NCBI GenBank assembly: GCA_964243985.1
Contig: CAXTHJ010000020.1
Coordinates: 1-39,779 of the forward strand
Direction: 5' to 3'
Length of the DNA stretch: 39,779 nt
Origin: CAIOYC01 sp964243985
GTDB taxonomy: Bacteria; Pseudomonadota; Alphaproteobacteria; Caulobacterales; Caulobacteraceae
The notes under the pieces were generated by a model, which saw only the letters and a program-made list of their open reading frames with translations, did no database searches and was not told where the DNA came from. Of this stretch, positions 1-8,165 are shown in pieces. Numbering within the stretch: the first letter of the stretch is position 1; each line of letters begins with the position of its first letter. Position numbers and translations under genes: made by a program.

Positions 1-429
1 CTCTCCGCCCCGCCTGGCGCCGCCGTAGCGCGCCCGCGCCCCCCGCACCCGCGGCCGTGCGGGGGTGGCGCGGGCGGGCGCCGCGCCGGACGCGGCCAGC
101 CGCCGCTCTGGCTTGGGCGGCGGGGAGCGAAGACCGCGCAGGGTCATGGCCAAGGCGTCGCCCGGCGGTTGGCAACCGTAACGCGCCGCCCAGTCGATGA
201 AGGCCAGAGCGCCGGGGGGCAGCGCAGGCTCCTCCAGCTTGCCGGCCAGCGGCTTCAGCGGGCGGTTCAACCCCTGCCGCTCGTGCAGCGCCGTCACCAC
301 CCCGCGCACCATCCGAGGCCCCAGCGGCGCGGCCACCTGATCGCCGACGTTGAGCTCCATCCCGTCCGGCACGGCGTAGTCAAACGCCTCCGGCAGCGGC
401 ATGGGCAGAAGGACGGAGGCGACCAGCAT
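1..429 (-). CDS. priA: Primosomal protein N' (PriA), N-terminal part, cut by window edge
   Basis: The frame is open on the minus strand from an ATG at 429 to the window edge, giving 143 codons. The start reads MLVASVLLPMPLPEAFDYAV, followed by a DGMELNVGDQVAAPLG stretch and a GVVTALHERQG stretch. This is the usual opening of PriA's 3'-DNA-end-binding domain. PriA is the superfamily 2 helicase that recognises stalled forks and reloads the replisome. The helicase motifs and zinc-binding cysteines would lie beyond the edge and cannot be checked. After about residue 95 the sequence becomes an Ala/Pro/Arg-rich linker, which is common between PriA domains in high-GC genomes. The call rests on the N-terminal pattern alone. 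Confidence 0.8.
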   Translation of the reverse strand, partial: MLVASVLLPMPLPEAFDYAVPDGMELNVGDQVAAPLGPRMVRGVVTALHERQGLNRPLKPLAGKLEEPALPPGALAFIDWAARYGCQPPGDALAMTLRGLRSPPPKPERRLAASGAAPARATPARPRVRGARARYGGARRGGE

Positions 430-490
430 CAACCGGTTTTGTTCACGTTCGCGCGGCGGAGGCAATCGCCCGCCGCCGCCCCAGTCCGGC

Positions 491-1519
491 TCAGACCGGC
501 GAGGGGTTGCGCTCCCCGAACTGCTTCTGGTGCCAGTAGGGATAGGCGGGCGGCTTGGCGCTGGCGTCGTCCAGGGTCTTTATCTGCTCAGGGGTCAGGG
601 TCCAGCCGATGGCGCCGAGGTTCTGCTTCAGCTGTTCCTCGTTGCGGGCGCCGACGATGACGGAGGATACGGTGGGGCGCTGCAACAGCCAGTTCAGGGC
701 CACTTGCGCGACGGTCTTGCCGGTCTCCTCGGCCACCACATCCAGCGCGTCCACCACCTTGTAGAGGTATTCATCGTCCACCGGCGGGCCGTATTCGGCG
801 GTCTTGTGCAGGCGGCTGACCTCCGGGAGCGGCTGGCCGCGCCGGATCTTGCCGGTGAGGCGACCCCAGCCGAGCGGGCTCCACACCACCGCGCCGACGC
901 CCTGGTCGATGCCGAGCGGCATCAGCTCCTCCTCGTAATCGCGGCCGATCAGGGAGTAGTAGGTCTGGTTGGCGACATAGCGCGGATAGCCGTACTTGTC
1001 CGCCGCCGCCTGAGACTTCATCAGGTGCCAGCCGGAGAAGTTGGAGACGCCGGTGTAGCGAATCTTTCCCGCGCGCACGAGCTGGTCGAGGGTGGACAGC
1101 ACCTCTTCGACCGGGGTCATGGCGTCGAAACCGTGCAGCTGGAAGAGGTCGATGTAGTCGGTGCCGAGCCGCTTCAGCGCCTTCTCCACCGCGTCGATCA
1201 GGTGATAGCGGGAGGAGCCGACGGCGTTGGCGTCCGGGCCTGAGCGGAAGGTGGCCTTGGTGGAGATGATGTAGCTGTCGCGGGGGCGTCCCTTGATGGC
1301 TTCGCCAAACACCGCCTCCGCGTCGCCGGCGGAATAGATGTCGGCGCTGTCGAACATGGTGATCCCGGCGTCGAGGCAGATGTCGATCATCCGCTTGGCC
1401 TCCGCCACGTCCGACCCGCCCCAGGCTTTGAACAGCTCGCCCTTGCCGCCGAAGGTGCCTGTGCCGAAGCTGAGCACGGGGACGGTGAAACCGGATGCGC
1501 CGAGGCGACGATAGTCCAT
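491..1519 (-). CDS. Aldo/keto reductase
   Basis: This 342-residue protein begins MDYRRLGASGFTVPVLSFGT, the standard opening of an AKR TIM barrel. The catalytic tetrad is visible: Asp57 and Tyr62 in FDSADIYS, Lys88 in IISTKATF and His129 in LFQLHGFD. The family reduces aldehydes or ketones with NADPH in the cytoplasm; the substrate cannot be told from sequence. The ATG at 1519 is preferred over an in-frame start at 1555 because an AGGAG Shine-Dalgarno lies 5 bases upstream and the family begins here. It reads in the same direction as priA, 61 bases upstream of it. Length is normal for the YghZ/plant auxin-induced-like branch. Confidence 0.93.
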   Translation of the reverse strand: MDYRRLGASGFTVPVLSFGTGTFGGKGELFKAWGGSDVAEAKRMIDICLDAGITMFDSADIYSAGDAEAVFGEAIKGRPRDSYIISTKATFRSGPDANAVGSSRYHLIDAVEKALKRLGTDYIDLFQLHGFDAMTPVEEVLSTLDQLVRAGKIRYTGVSNFSGWHLMKSQAAADKYGYPRYVANQTYYSLIGRDYEEELMPLGIDQGVGAVVWSPLGWGRLTGKIRRGQPLPEVSRLHKTAEYGPPVDDEYLYKVVDALDVVAEETGKTVAQVALNWLLQRPTVSSVIVGARNEEQLKQNLGAIGWTLTPEQIKTLDDASAKPPAYPYWHQKQFGERNPSPV

Positions 1520-1686
1520 GGATAGCTCCTGTTGCGACGGCCCGTGCCGCTGCATCTAGGCCTGATCTCCGCCGGGGCAAGGGCGGCCGCGTTGCCGATG
1601 CGGGACCGCAGGGATAACTTTGGTCAGATGAAGGGACGATCACCCGCACATCGGTCCGCGCCGCCCTGGCGCCGCTCGCAGGCGCC

Positions 1687-3156
1687 TTGTTTCTCGTGAG
1701 CGCCGATCAGGTGACCATTGACGCCGGCGCGCTCCAGGGGGTGACGGCGGAGGGGATCGCCAGCTTCAAGGGCATACCCTACGCCAAGCCGCCGGCGGGC
1801 GTCTGGCGCTGGCGGCCGCCCCAGCGGCCGGACGCATGGTCCGGCGTGCGCACCGCGGACCAATACGGCGCGATCTGCATGCAGAAGGTGGTGAAGGACA
1901 ACGGCGTCGGCCTTCAGCCCACGAGCGAGGATTGCCTGACTCTGAACGTCTTCACGCCAAAAGCTGCTTTGGGGAAAGTGGAGGCGGGCGCCAAGCTGCC
2001 GGTGATGGTGTGGATTCACGGCGGCGGGCTGATCAACGGCTCGGGCACGGCGGAACTCTATGACGGGTCCAAACTCGCCGAGCAAGGCGTGGTGGTGGTG
2101 ACGATCAACTACCGCGTCGGCCGCTTCGGCTTCTTCGCCCACCCGGCGCTGACGGCCGAGACGCCCCAAAGTCGATTCGGGACCTACCTCGCCAACTACG
2201 GCCTGATGGACCAGATCGCCGCCCTGCAATGGGTGCAGCGGAACATCGGCGTGTTTGGCGGCGATGCGAAGAACGTGACGATCTTCGGCGAGTCCGCCGG
2301 GGGCATCTCCGTCAACCGGCTGATGATGATCCGCGAGGCGCAGGGCCTGTTCCACAAGGCCATCGTGCAATCGGGCGCGGGGCGGGAGCACAGCCAAACG
2401 CTGGCGGAGGCGGCGGCCGACGGCGCGGCCTTCGCGACCAAGCTCGGCGTCAGCGGGAGCGATTCGGCGGCGCTGCGCGCCATACCGGCGGACGCCATTG
2501 TCGCGGCGGGAGACCTGAACCTGTTCAAGGGCGAAGCGCCGATCCTCGACGGCAAGCTCCTGACCCAGAACGCCATCGACGCCTTCGGACGCGGCCGCAC
2601 CTCGAAAATCCCCTATCTGATCGGCTCCAATAGCATGGAGCTTCCGGCCGCCTTCGCCGGCGGGTTCAAGGACGCCCTGAAGATCACGCCGGACGCCAAG
2701 GCGGTGGCGATCAAGGCTTATGGCTCTGAGGCGGCTTATGACGCGCACATCACCACCGACGCGGTGTTCGCCGAACCGGCGCGGGCCTTGGCGCGGGATC
2801 ACGCCATCTCCGGCCATCCGACTTGGCTCTACCGCTTCTCGGTGGTCTCGGCCGGCGCGCCGAAGATGCTGCAGGGCGGGGCGGTGCACGCCTCGGACCG
2901 CCAGTACGTGTTCCAGACCTTGAAGCAATCGCCTTGGCCGACGGACGCGCGGGACGAGGTCCTGGCCAAGACCATCAGCGCCTACTGGGTCGCTTTCGCC
3001 AAGACCGGCGATCCGAACGGGGGGGAGCGGCCCCACTGGCCGGCCTACAATTCCAGGGACATGCTGCTAAACTTCACCAATGACGGACCGGTCGCCGAAG
3101 TCACTCCGGACGCCCCTGCGCTGGACGCCATCGCCCTGAGCTACGCTCAGCCCTGA
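1687..3156 (+). CDS. Type B carboxylesterase, start region damaged
   Basis: The product is an alpha/beta-hydrolase of the carboxylesterase type B (PnbA/acetylcholinesterase) family that hydrolyses carboxylic esters. Counting from the TTG at 1687 it has 489 residues. The oxyanion-hole segment is VWIHGGGL. The nucleophile Ser203 lies in FGESAGG. Likely acid and base residues are Glu318 (NSMELP) and His401 (GAVHASDRQYVF). No ATG exists in frame. The frame stays open upstream to a TAA at 1615-1617, and the extra codons spell a hydrophobic stretch ending in VSA-DQ that looks like a signal peptide. An out-of-frame ATG at 1628 would read into it if one base were added near 1631-1636. The true protein is therefore probably exported and its start is broken or misread. 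Confidence 0.85.
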   Translation: MFLVSADQVTIDAGALQGVTAEGIASFKGIPYAKPPAGVWRWRPPQRPDAWSGVRTADQYGAICMQKVVKDNGVGLQPTSEDCLTLNVFTPKAALGKVEAGAKLPVMVWIHGGGLINGSGTAELYDGSKLAEQGVVVVTINYRVGRFGFFAHPALTAETPQSRFGTYLANYGLMDQIAALQWVQRNIGVFGGDAKNVTIFGESAGGISVNRLMMIREAQGLFHKAIVQSGAGREHSQTLAEAAADGAAFATKLGVSGSDSAALRAIPADAIVAAGDLNLFKGEAPILDGKLLTQNAIDAFGRGRTSKIPYLIGSNSMELPAAFAGGFKDALKITPDAKAVAIKAYGSEAAYDAHITTDAVFAEPARALARDHAISGHPTWLYRFSVVSAGAPKMLQGGAVHASDRQYVFQTLKQSPWPTDARDEVLAKTISAYWVAFAKTGDPNGGERPHWPAYNSRDMLLNFTNDGPVAEVTPDAPALDAIALSYAQP

Positions 3157-3198
3157 GGGCTCTGGACAGGCGCCGTCCCGGCGCTAAAGAGACCGGCC

Positions 3199-3654
3199 AT
3201 GGCCTTCTATATCGAAAACCGGATCGGAATCAGCGCCCCGCCGCACGTGGTCTGGGCGATCCTTTCGGACCTGCAGGGCTGGGGGCGCTGGACCGGTCTT
3301 TATCGCGACGTATCGGGCGCGCTGCGCATCGGCGAGCGCATCCGCGCCGAGCTGTTTCTGCCCGGTGAGAAGCCCGAAAAAGTTGAGTGGACGGTGCTCG
3401 ACTGGGCGCCGGACATGCAAATCCACCTGCGCCTGAAGTTCTTCGGCGGCCTCTTGACCACCACCCGCTACCTGGAGATCGAAAAGCTGACCGAGGAGGG
3501 CTGCATCTTCGGCAACGGCGAAATGTTTCGCGGTCCGGTGGCGCGCTTCATGCCGCGCCGGCTGAAGGCGGCGGTGCGCCAGGCGTTTCAGACCATGAGC
3601 GAAGCCTTGAAGGCGAAGGCGGAGGCGGCGTGGGCGGCGCAGAAAGGCGGCTGA
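3199..3654 (+). CDS. SRPBCC-family (START/Bet v1-like) protein
   Basis: This 151-residue protein starts MAFYIENRIGISAPPHVVWA and continues ILSDLQGWGRWTGLY. The pattern of a first strand, APxxVVW helix and W..W turn is characteristic of the polyketide-cyclase/dehydrase SRPBCC superfamily. Members bind hydrophobic ligands in a deep cavity. No catalytic residues define a reaction, so the ligand is unknown. The gene lies 42 bases after the esterase on the same strand and could be co-transcribed with it. The C-terminal segment is a charged helix rich in Lys, Ala and Glu. Confidence 0.85.
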   Translation: MAFYIENRIGISAPPHVVWAILSDLQGWGRWTGLYRDVSGALRIGERIRAELFLPGEKPEKVEWTVLDWAPDMQIHLRLKFFGGLLTTTRYLEIEKLTEEGCIFGNGEMFRGPVARFMPRRLKAAVRQAFQTMSEALKAKAEAAWAAQKGG

Positions 3655-3710
3655 ACTGAGGACGGCTTGCGACCCTTGCAGACTGTACCTATCACCTTCA
3701 AACCATTTTG

Positions 3711-4145
3711 ATGCATGACGAAAGGCAGGCGCGGAAAGCGCTACTATTACAGCGGAACACTCGTCGCTTGCGAATACCAGCGATGCGAGCCGTGTGGCGG
3801 AGCTTTGGGGTATTTACCTCCGCCATGAACAATGAACGAAGTGAACAGCTAATAGCTTGGCTGCGAGCAAACTGGCAGCAACCGCGCCAGCCGGAATCTC
3901 AACTCCAGCAACGGATTGCGGCTTTCGCGCGAGACTATGACACAGCCGTTGTCCTCGACTTTTGGAAATGGGACGAGGCGGTGGCATTGATAGTTTCATC
4001 GGCCGTCTTGGCTCGAATGACCACGCAGATGAAGACAATCTATCCAGACGGCTTCCTCCTTACGGATCAACAACTTTTGAATGGATTGCTTGTCGATTTC
4101 GACGATGAAGACGGAGTTCAAATCGCGGAAATTAAGGCCCGCTAA
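3711..4145 (+). CDS. Hypothetical protein of low GC content
   Basis: I do not recognise this protein. From the ATG at 3711 it has 144 residues; an alternative ATG at 3825 would give 106 residues starting MNNERSEQLIAWLRANWQQP. None of these starts has a convincing Shine-Dalgarno. The C-terminal half is acidic (VDFDDEDGVQIAEIKAR). There is no signal peptide or membrane segment. Hand counts of three lines give about 47-58% GC, well below the roughly 65-68% of nearby genes. The gene may be a recent arrival. That it is coding is inferred from the open frame and a protein-like composition. Confidence 0.5.
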   Translation: MHDERQARKALLLQRNTRRLRIPAMRAVWRSFGVFTSAMNNERSEQLIAWLRANWQQPRQPESQLQQRIAAFARDYDTAVVLDFWKWDEAVALIVSSAVLARMTTQMKTIYPDGFLLTDQQLLNGLLVDFDDEDGVQIAEIKAR

Positions 4146-4221
4146 CCAACCATAGCCGCAGTTTGTGGCGTCTGCTTTCAGCCGCCTTCAAATCAACCGT
4201 CCGGCAGACTATCTCTTCGCT

Positions 4222-4683
4222 GTGATCGATGACCTTTACTCTGACCGCATCCTCGCCCTCGCCGCCAACATGCCGCGCGCGGGGCGTCTAGTTGCGCCTG
4301 ACGCGTCGTCGCAGAAGACCTCCAAGCTTTGCGGCTCGACAGTGATTGTGGATGTGTCGGTGGCGGACGGCCGGGTAACGGACTTCGCGCAGGACGTGCG
4401 CGCCTGCGCCTTAGGGCAGGCTTCGGCCGCCGTGCTGGGCGAGAACGTGATCGGTGCGACCACCGAAGAGATCGAGTTGGCGCGGGATGCGCTGTTTGCT
4501 ATGCTCAAGAGAGACGGTGCTCCCCCCGGGGGTCGATTTGCGGACCTAGCTGTGCTTCAGCCGGTGAAAAACTACCCTGCCCGCCACGCCTCGACGCTGC
4601 TCGCGTTCGAGGCGGCGCTGGAGGCTATCCGCATGGCCGATAAATCCGCCTCAACGCGAACTATCACCGCCGTCACGGGTTGA
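4222..4683 (+). CDS. IscU/NifU-like iron-sulfur scaffold family protein
   Basis: The product resembles the small IscU-like 'iron-sulfur cluster assembly scaffold' proteins that alphaproteobacteria carry beside yidD. From the GTG at 4222 it has 153 residues and opens with the family-typical IDDLYSDRILALAANMPR. A longer form from a GTG at 4165 adds 19 residues; neither start has a clear Shine-Dalgarno. Two of the three IscU cluster cysteines are present: Cys37 in KLCGS and Cys62 in RACALGQA. The third is absent, since the segment reads PARHAST with Ala124 after His123. The Asp that follows the first cysteine in IscU is Ser39 here. It may bind clusters differently or have another role. yidD and thrS follow on the same strand. 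Confidence 0.8.
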   Translation: MIDDLYSDRILALAANMPRAGRLVAPDASSQKTSKLCGSTVIVDVSVADGRVTDFAQDVRACALGQASAAVLGENVIGATTEEIELARDALFAMLKRDGAPPGGRFADLAVLQPVKNYPARHASTLLAFEAALEAIRMADKSASTRTITAVTG

Positions 4684-4750
4684 TCGGCTCTTTTCGCGTG
4701 CGATAAGCGGCCCGTCAGGTTCGGCCCGGCGGTTTGACGGCCACAGGAAG

Positions 4751-4990
4751 ATGACCTTCTACGAACGCTGCGTCACGGGCGCCATTCGCGCCTATAAGCT
4801 GACGCTCTCGCCCTGGATCGGGCGCCAGTGCCGCTATTTGCCGAGCTGTTCGGCCTATGCGGAGGAGGCGCTGATCCGGCACGGACCCTGGCGGGGCGGC
4901 GTTTTGGCCGCCTCCAGGGCGTGCCGCTGTCATCCCTTCGGCGGATCGGGCTACGATCCCGTGCCGCCCGCCGAGACTCGAAAGACCTGA
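4751..4990 (+). CDS. yidD: Membrane protein insertion efficiency factor YidD
   Basis: This 79-residue protein has the whole YidD signature: an N-terminal amphipathic segment (RAYKLTLSPWIGRQCRY), then LPSCSAYAEEAL, then ASRACRCHPFGGSGYDPVP. YidD sits at the inner face of the cytoplasmic membrane and assists YidC/Sec insertion of membrane proteins. Its exact mechanism is unknown. An AGGA just upstream of the ATG supports the start. It ends 5 bases before thrS, so the two are very likely co-transcribed. Confidence 0.95.
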   Translation: MTFYERCVTGAIRAYKLTLSPWIGRQCRYLPSCSAYAEEALIRHGPWRGGVLAASRACRCHPFGGSGYDPVPPAETRKT

Positions 4991-4995
4991 AGACC

Positions 4996-6924
4996 ATGCA
5001 ACTGCAATTTCCTGACGGCGCCCTTCGCGAATACCCGCAAGGCGTCACGGGCCGTGAGATCGCCGAGGGCCTGTCCAAATCCCTCCTGAAGAAGGCGGCG
5101 GTGGTGCGCCTCGACGGCGTAATGCTCGACCTCGACCGGCCGCTGGAGCACGAGGGCAAGATCGAGATCCTGACGCGGGACGATTCGGCCGTGCTGGAGA
5201 CCATCCGCCATGATGCGTCACACGTGATGGCCGAAGCGGTGCAGGAGCTTTTCCCCGGCACGCAGGTGACCATAGGCCCCTCGATTGAAGATGGCTTCTA
5301 TTACGACTTCGCGCGGAACGAGCCGTTCTCGCTCGACGATCTGCCGAAGATCGAAGCCAAGATGCGCGAGATCGTCGACCGCGACGAGAAGATCGAGCGG
5401 GAGGTTTGGGACCGCGACGAAGCCATCGCCCACTTCAAGGCTGTCGGCGAGGCCTACAAGGCGGAGATCATCTCCGACCTTCCGGAAGATCAGACGATCA
5501 CGGTCTATCGTCAGGGCAAATGGAAGGACCTCTGCCGGGGGCCGCACCTGCCCTCCACCAAGATGGTGGGCAAGGCGTTCAAGCTGACCAAGCTCGCCGG
5601 CGCCTACTGGCGGGGGGACTCGAACAACGCTCAGCTGCAGCGCATCTACGGCACGGCCTGGGCGACCCAGGAGGACCTCGACGCCTACCTTAAGCGGATC
5701 GAGGAGGCGGAGAAGCGCGACCACCGCAAGATCGGCCGGGCCATGGACCTCTTCCACATCCAGGAAGAGGGCAAGGGCATGGTGTTCTGGCACAAGAACG
5801 GCTGGACGCTCTACCGCACGCTGGAGGCCTACATGCGCCGCCGGTTGGAGGCCGCCGACTACGGCGAGGTGAAGACGCCGCAACTGCTCGACCGCTCCTT
5901 GTGGGAACGCTCCGGCCACTGGGAGAAGTTCGGCCACGCCATGTTCGTCTGCGAGACGGACGAGGGCGAGGCCCTTGCGCTCAAGCCCATGAACTGCCCG
6001 GGCCACGTGCAGATCTTCAACATGGGTCAGAAGTCCTACCGCGACCTGCCGCTCCGCATGGCCGAGTTCGGCTCCTGTCACCGCTTCGAACCGTCGGGCG
6101 GCCTGCACGGCATCATGCGAGTGCGGGGCTTCACCCAGGACGACGGCCACATCTTCTGCCGCGAGGACCAGATCGAGAGCGAGACGGTGCGGTTCGCGGA
6201 ACTGTTGCATTCGATCTATAGCGATCTTGGGGTGGAGCTGCACAGCGTCAAACTGGCCCTGAGGCCCGATCTGCGGGCCGGGACGGATGAGACGTGGACC
6301 CTTGCCGAGCAGAGGCTCGAACGCGCCGCCGTCGCCGCCGGCATGACGGTGGAGCATCTGCCCGGCGAAGGCGCCTTCTACGGCCCCAAGCTTGAGTTCC
6401 ACCTAAAGGACGCCATTGGCCGCACGTGGCAATGCGGCACCCTGCAGCTGGATTTCGTGCTGCCGGAACGCCTAGATGCCGAATATACGGCGGAGGACGG
6501 ATCCAAGCAGCGACCGGTGATGCTCCACCGCGCCATTTTGGGCACGTTCGAGCGGTTCCTCGGCATCTTGATTGAAAACTACGCAGGCAACTTTCCGTTG
6601 TGGCTTGCGCCAGTTCAAGCGGTTGTATCTACCATTACCTCCGATGCGGAAGCTTATGGACAAGAGGTGCTGCGGAAATTTCAGGCCGCGGGACTGCGGG
6701 CCGAAGCTGATTTCCGTAACGAAAAGATCAATTACAAGATCCGAGAACACAGCCTGGCTAAGGTTCCCGTGATCGCCGTGGTGGGACGCAAGGAGGCGGA
6801 AAGCGGCCAGGTGGCCCTGCGGCGTCTTGGCTCAGACCAGCAAATCTTGCTAAGCTTGGAAGACGCTGTCGTTCGCCTTACTAGGGACGCGTACGCTCCG
6901 GATCAGATTGAAAAGGTTGCCTGA
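4996..6924 (+). CDS. thrS: Threonyl-tRNA synthetase
   Basis: The enzyme charges tRNA-Thr with threonine. It has 642 residues, like the E. coli enzyme. The TGS domain covers about residues 1-62, the editing domain about 63-225, the class II catalytic core about 240-535 and the anticodon domain the rest. The catalytic zinc ligands fall at the same numbers as in E. coli: Cys334 in MNCPGH, His385 in QDDGHIFC and His511 in MLHRAILG. The ATG at 4996 is chosen because MQLQFPDGALREYP is the normal TGS start; the upstream extension of the frame overlaps yidD. From about 6541 to the end, GC falls to about 50-60%, against about 67% in a sampled line of the catalytic core. Confidence 0.97.
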   Translation: MQLQFPDGALREYPQGVTGREIAEGLSKSLLKKAAVVRLDGVMLDLDRPLEHEGKIEILTRDDSAVLETIRHDASHVMAEAVQELFPGTQVTIGPSIEDGFYYDFARNEPFSLDDLPKIEAKMREIVDRDEKIEREVWDRDEAIAHFKAVGEAYKAEIISDLPEDQTITVYRQGKWKDLCRGPHLPSTKMVGKAFKLTKLAGAYWRGDSNNAQLQRIYGTAWATQEDLDAYLKRIEEAEKRDHRKIGRAMDLFHIQEEGKGMVFWHKNGWTLYRTLEAYMRRRLEAADYGEVKTPQLLDRSLWERSGHWEKFGHAMFVCETDEGEALALKPMNCPGHVQIFNMGQKSYRDLPLRMAEFGSCHRFEPSGGLHGIMRVRGFTQDDGHIFCREDQIESETVRFAELLHSIYSDLGVELHSVKLALRPDLRAGTDETWTLAEQRLERAAVAAGMTVEHLPGEGAFYGPKLEFHLKDAIGRTWQCGTLQLDFVLPERLDAEYTAEDGSKQRPVMLHRAILGTFERFLGILIENYAGNFPLWLAPVQAVVSTITSDAEAYGQEVLRKFQAAGLRAEADFRNEKINYKIREHSLAKVPVIAVVGRKEAESGQVALRRLGSDQQILLSLEDAVVRLTRDAYAPDQIEKVA

Positions 6925-6942
6925 TGGCCGTCCGGGGGTCTG

Positions 6943-7902
6943 ATGAACGATAGTTCCGGAGCGTTCCTGAGCAAGGGCATCCAGGCCTCTGCGACCCGGG
7001 CGCCGACGCCGGTGGGTGGCGAAGTGTCGGTCATCATGGTGGTCTATCTCACCGGGCCAGCGCTGTTCCAAAGCATAAAACTGGTGCTGGCCGACCCGGA
7101 TGTGGATGAGCTCGTCCTGGTGGACAACGGCTCCACCGCCGAAGAGGTGGACATGATGGACGCCGTGGCGGCGGAGGATCAGCGGGTGACCCTGATCCGC
7201 GGCCAAGGCAACGTCGGCTTCGCCCGCGGCGCCAACATGGGGGCCAAGGCGGCGCACGGGCACGTGCTGGTGGTGTTGAACCCCGACGCTTTCCTGGAAG
7301 ACGGCTGTATCGCCGCCCTCTGCTCGGCGCTTCACAAACAGCCCATCCCATGCCTGGTGGGCGCGCGGGTGATGAACCCCAACGGAACCGAGCAGCGAGG
7401 CGCGCGGCGGGGCGAGGTGACGCCCGTGACCAGCCTTCTAAGCCTGACCCACCTGCCCCGGTTCTTCGGCGGCCTGAAGGGGTTCGAGATCCACCACGAG
7501 GACGACCCGACCCCCCCCGGCGGTGTGCCCGTGCCCACCATCTCCGGCGCCTGCTTCGCCATCCGCCGCTATGACTTCTTCTCGGTGGGCGGTTTCGACT
7601 CCGCCTACTTCCTGCATGTGGAGGACGTGGACCTGTGCTGGCGTGTGCGCCAGGCGGGGGGCCAAGTGCTGTTCGAGCCCCACGCCCGGGTGATCCATCT
7701 CGGCTCCACCAGCTTCAAATCGCCCCTGAAGGTGGAGTTCTGGAAGGGCGTGGGCCTCGCCCGCTTCTTCCGCAAGCGGGCGAACAACGTCCAGCGCGCG
7801 GCCCTCGCCATCGCCCTCACCCCGGTGATCATCATCGTTTCCATTGCCCGCCCGGTCGTGCGGGGCCAGGCGTTCAAGCGACGGGGCGGGCTGAGGTTTT
7901 AA
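6943..7902 (+). CDS. Family 2 glycosyltransferase (rhamnosyltransferase-like)
   Basis: This 319-residue GT-A protein transfers a sugar from a nucleotide donor, probably in cell-surface polysaccharide assembly. The GT2 core is clear: VSVIMVVYLTG, then LVLVDNGST, then the GNVGFARGANMG segment typical of WbbL/rhamnosyltransferase-like enzymes, the LNPDAF metal-binding region, and the acceptor-side HVEDVDLCWRVRQAGG. A hydrophobic segment (ALAIALTPVIIIVSIARPVV) near the C-terminus probably anchors it to the membrane. The start ATG at 6943 follows a GGGGG Shine-Dalgarno. The gene lies 18 bases after thrS. A run of eight C lies at 7511-7518 inside the gene. Confidence 0.88.
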   Translation: MNDSSGAFLSKGIQASATRAPTPVGGEVSVIMVVYLTGPALFQSIKLVLADPDVDELVLVDNGSTAEEVDMMDAVAAEDQRVTLIRGQGNVGFARGANMGAKAAHGHVLVVLNPDAFLEDGCIAALCSALHKQPIPCLVGARVMNPNGTEQRGARRGEVTPVTSLLSLTHLPRFFGGLKGFEIHHEDDPTPPGGVPVPTISGACFAIRRYDFFSVGGFDSAYFLHVEDVDLCWRVRQAGGQVLFEPHARVIHLGSTSFKSPLKVEFWKGVGLARFFRKRANNVQRAALAIALTPVIIIVSIARPVVRGQAFKRRGGLRF

Positions 7903-8165
7903 TCGCGCCCGCTCCCGTGGGGTTACCGGCCGGGTCCGGGGTCCGCCAGGCGCCGCCGTCCATGGGCTTAGTCGGAGTAAGCGTTAAGAACGCTGCCTGG
8001 CCGGTGCTCATGCATGGAAGCCCACGCGGGGCTAAAGTCATTCGTCGAAACGGTATTCGCTAACCACACTGCTCCGGGCGCCCGAAGGGCGGCGAAGCCA
8101 TCGCCGACAGCGCCGCTCCCTCTCCACCTCCACGCAACCGCGATGGAGTGCGACGCCATGCGTGC

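Noticed and set aside
1624..3036. Long open frame antisense to the carboxylesterase
   Set aside because: It is a shadow of the esterase codon bias; the sequence is rich in Arg, His and Gly with no domain, while the other strand has a full catalytic triad.
7511..7518. Run of eight C in the glycosyltransferase gene as a second phase-variation tract
   Set aside because: Eight bases is within what GC-rich coding DNA gives by chance, and the frame is intact; far weaker than the 12-base tract.
7968..8159. 63-codon minus-strand frame between the glycosyltransferase and hybrid kinase genes
   Set aside because: No ribosome site, no recognisable domain and an unnatural composition. I see no other gene in 7903-8165.
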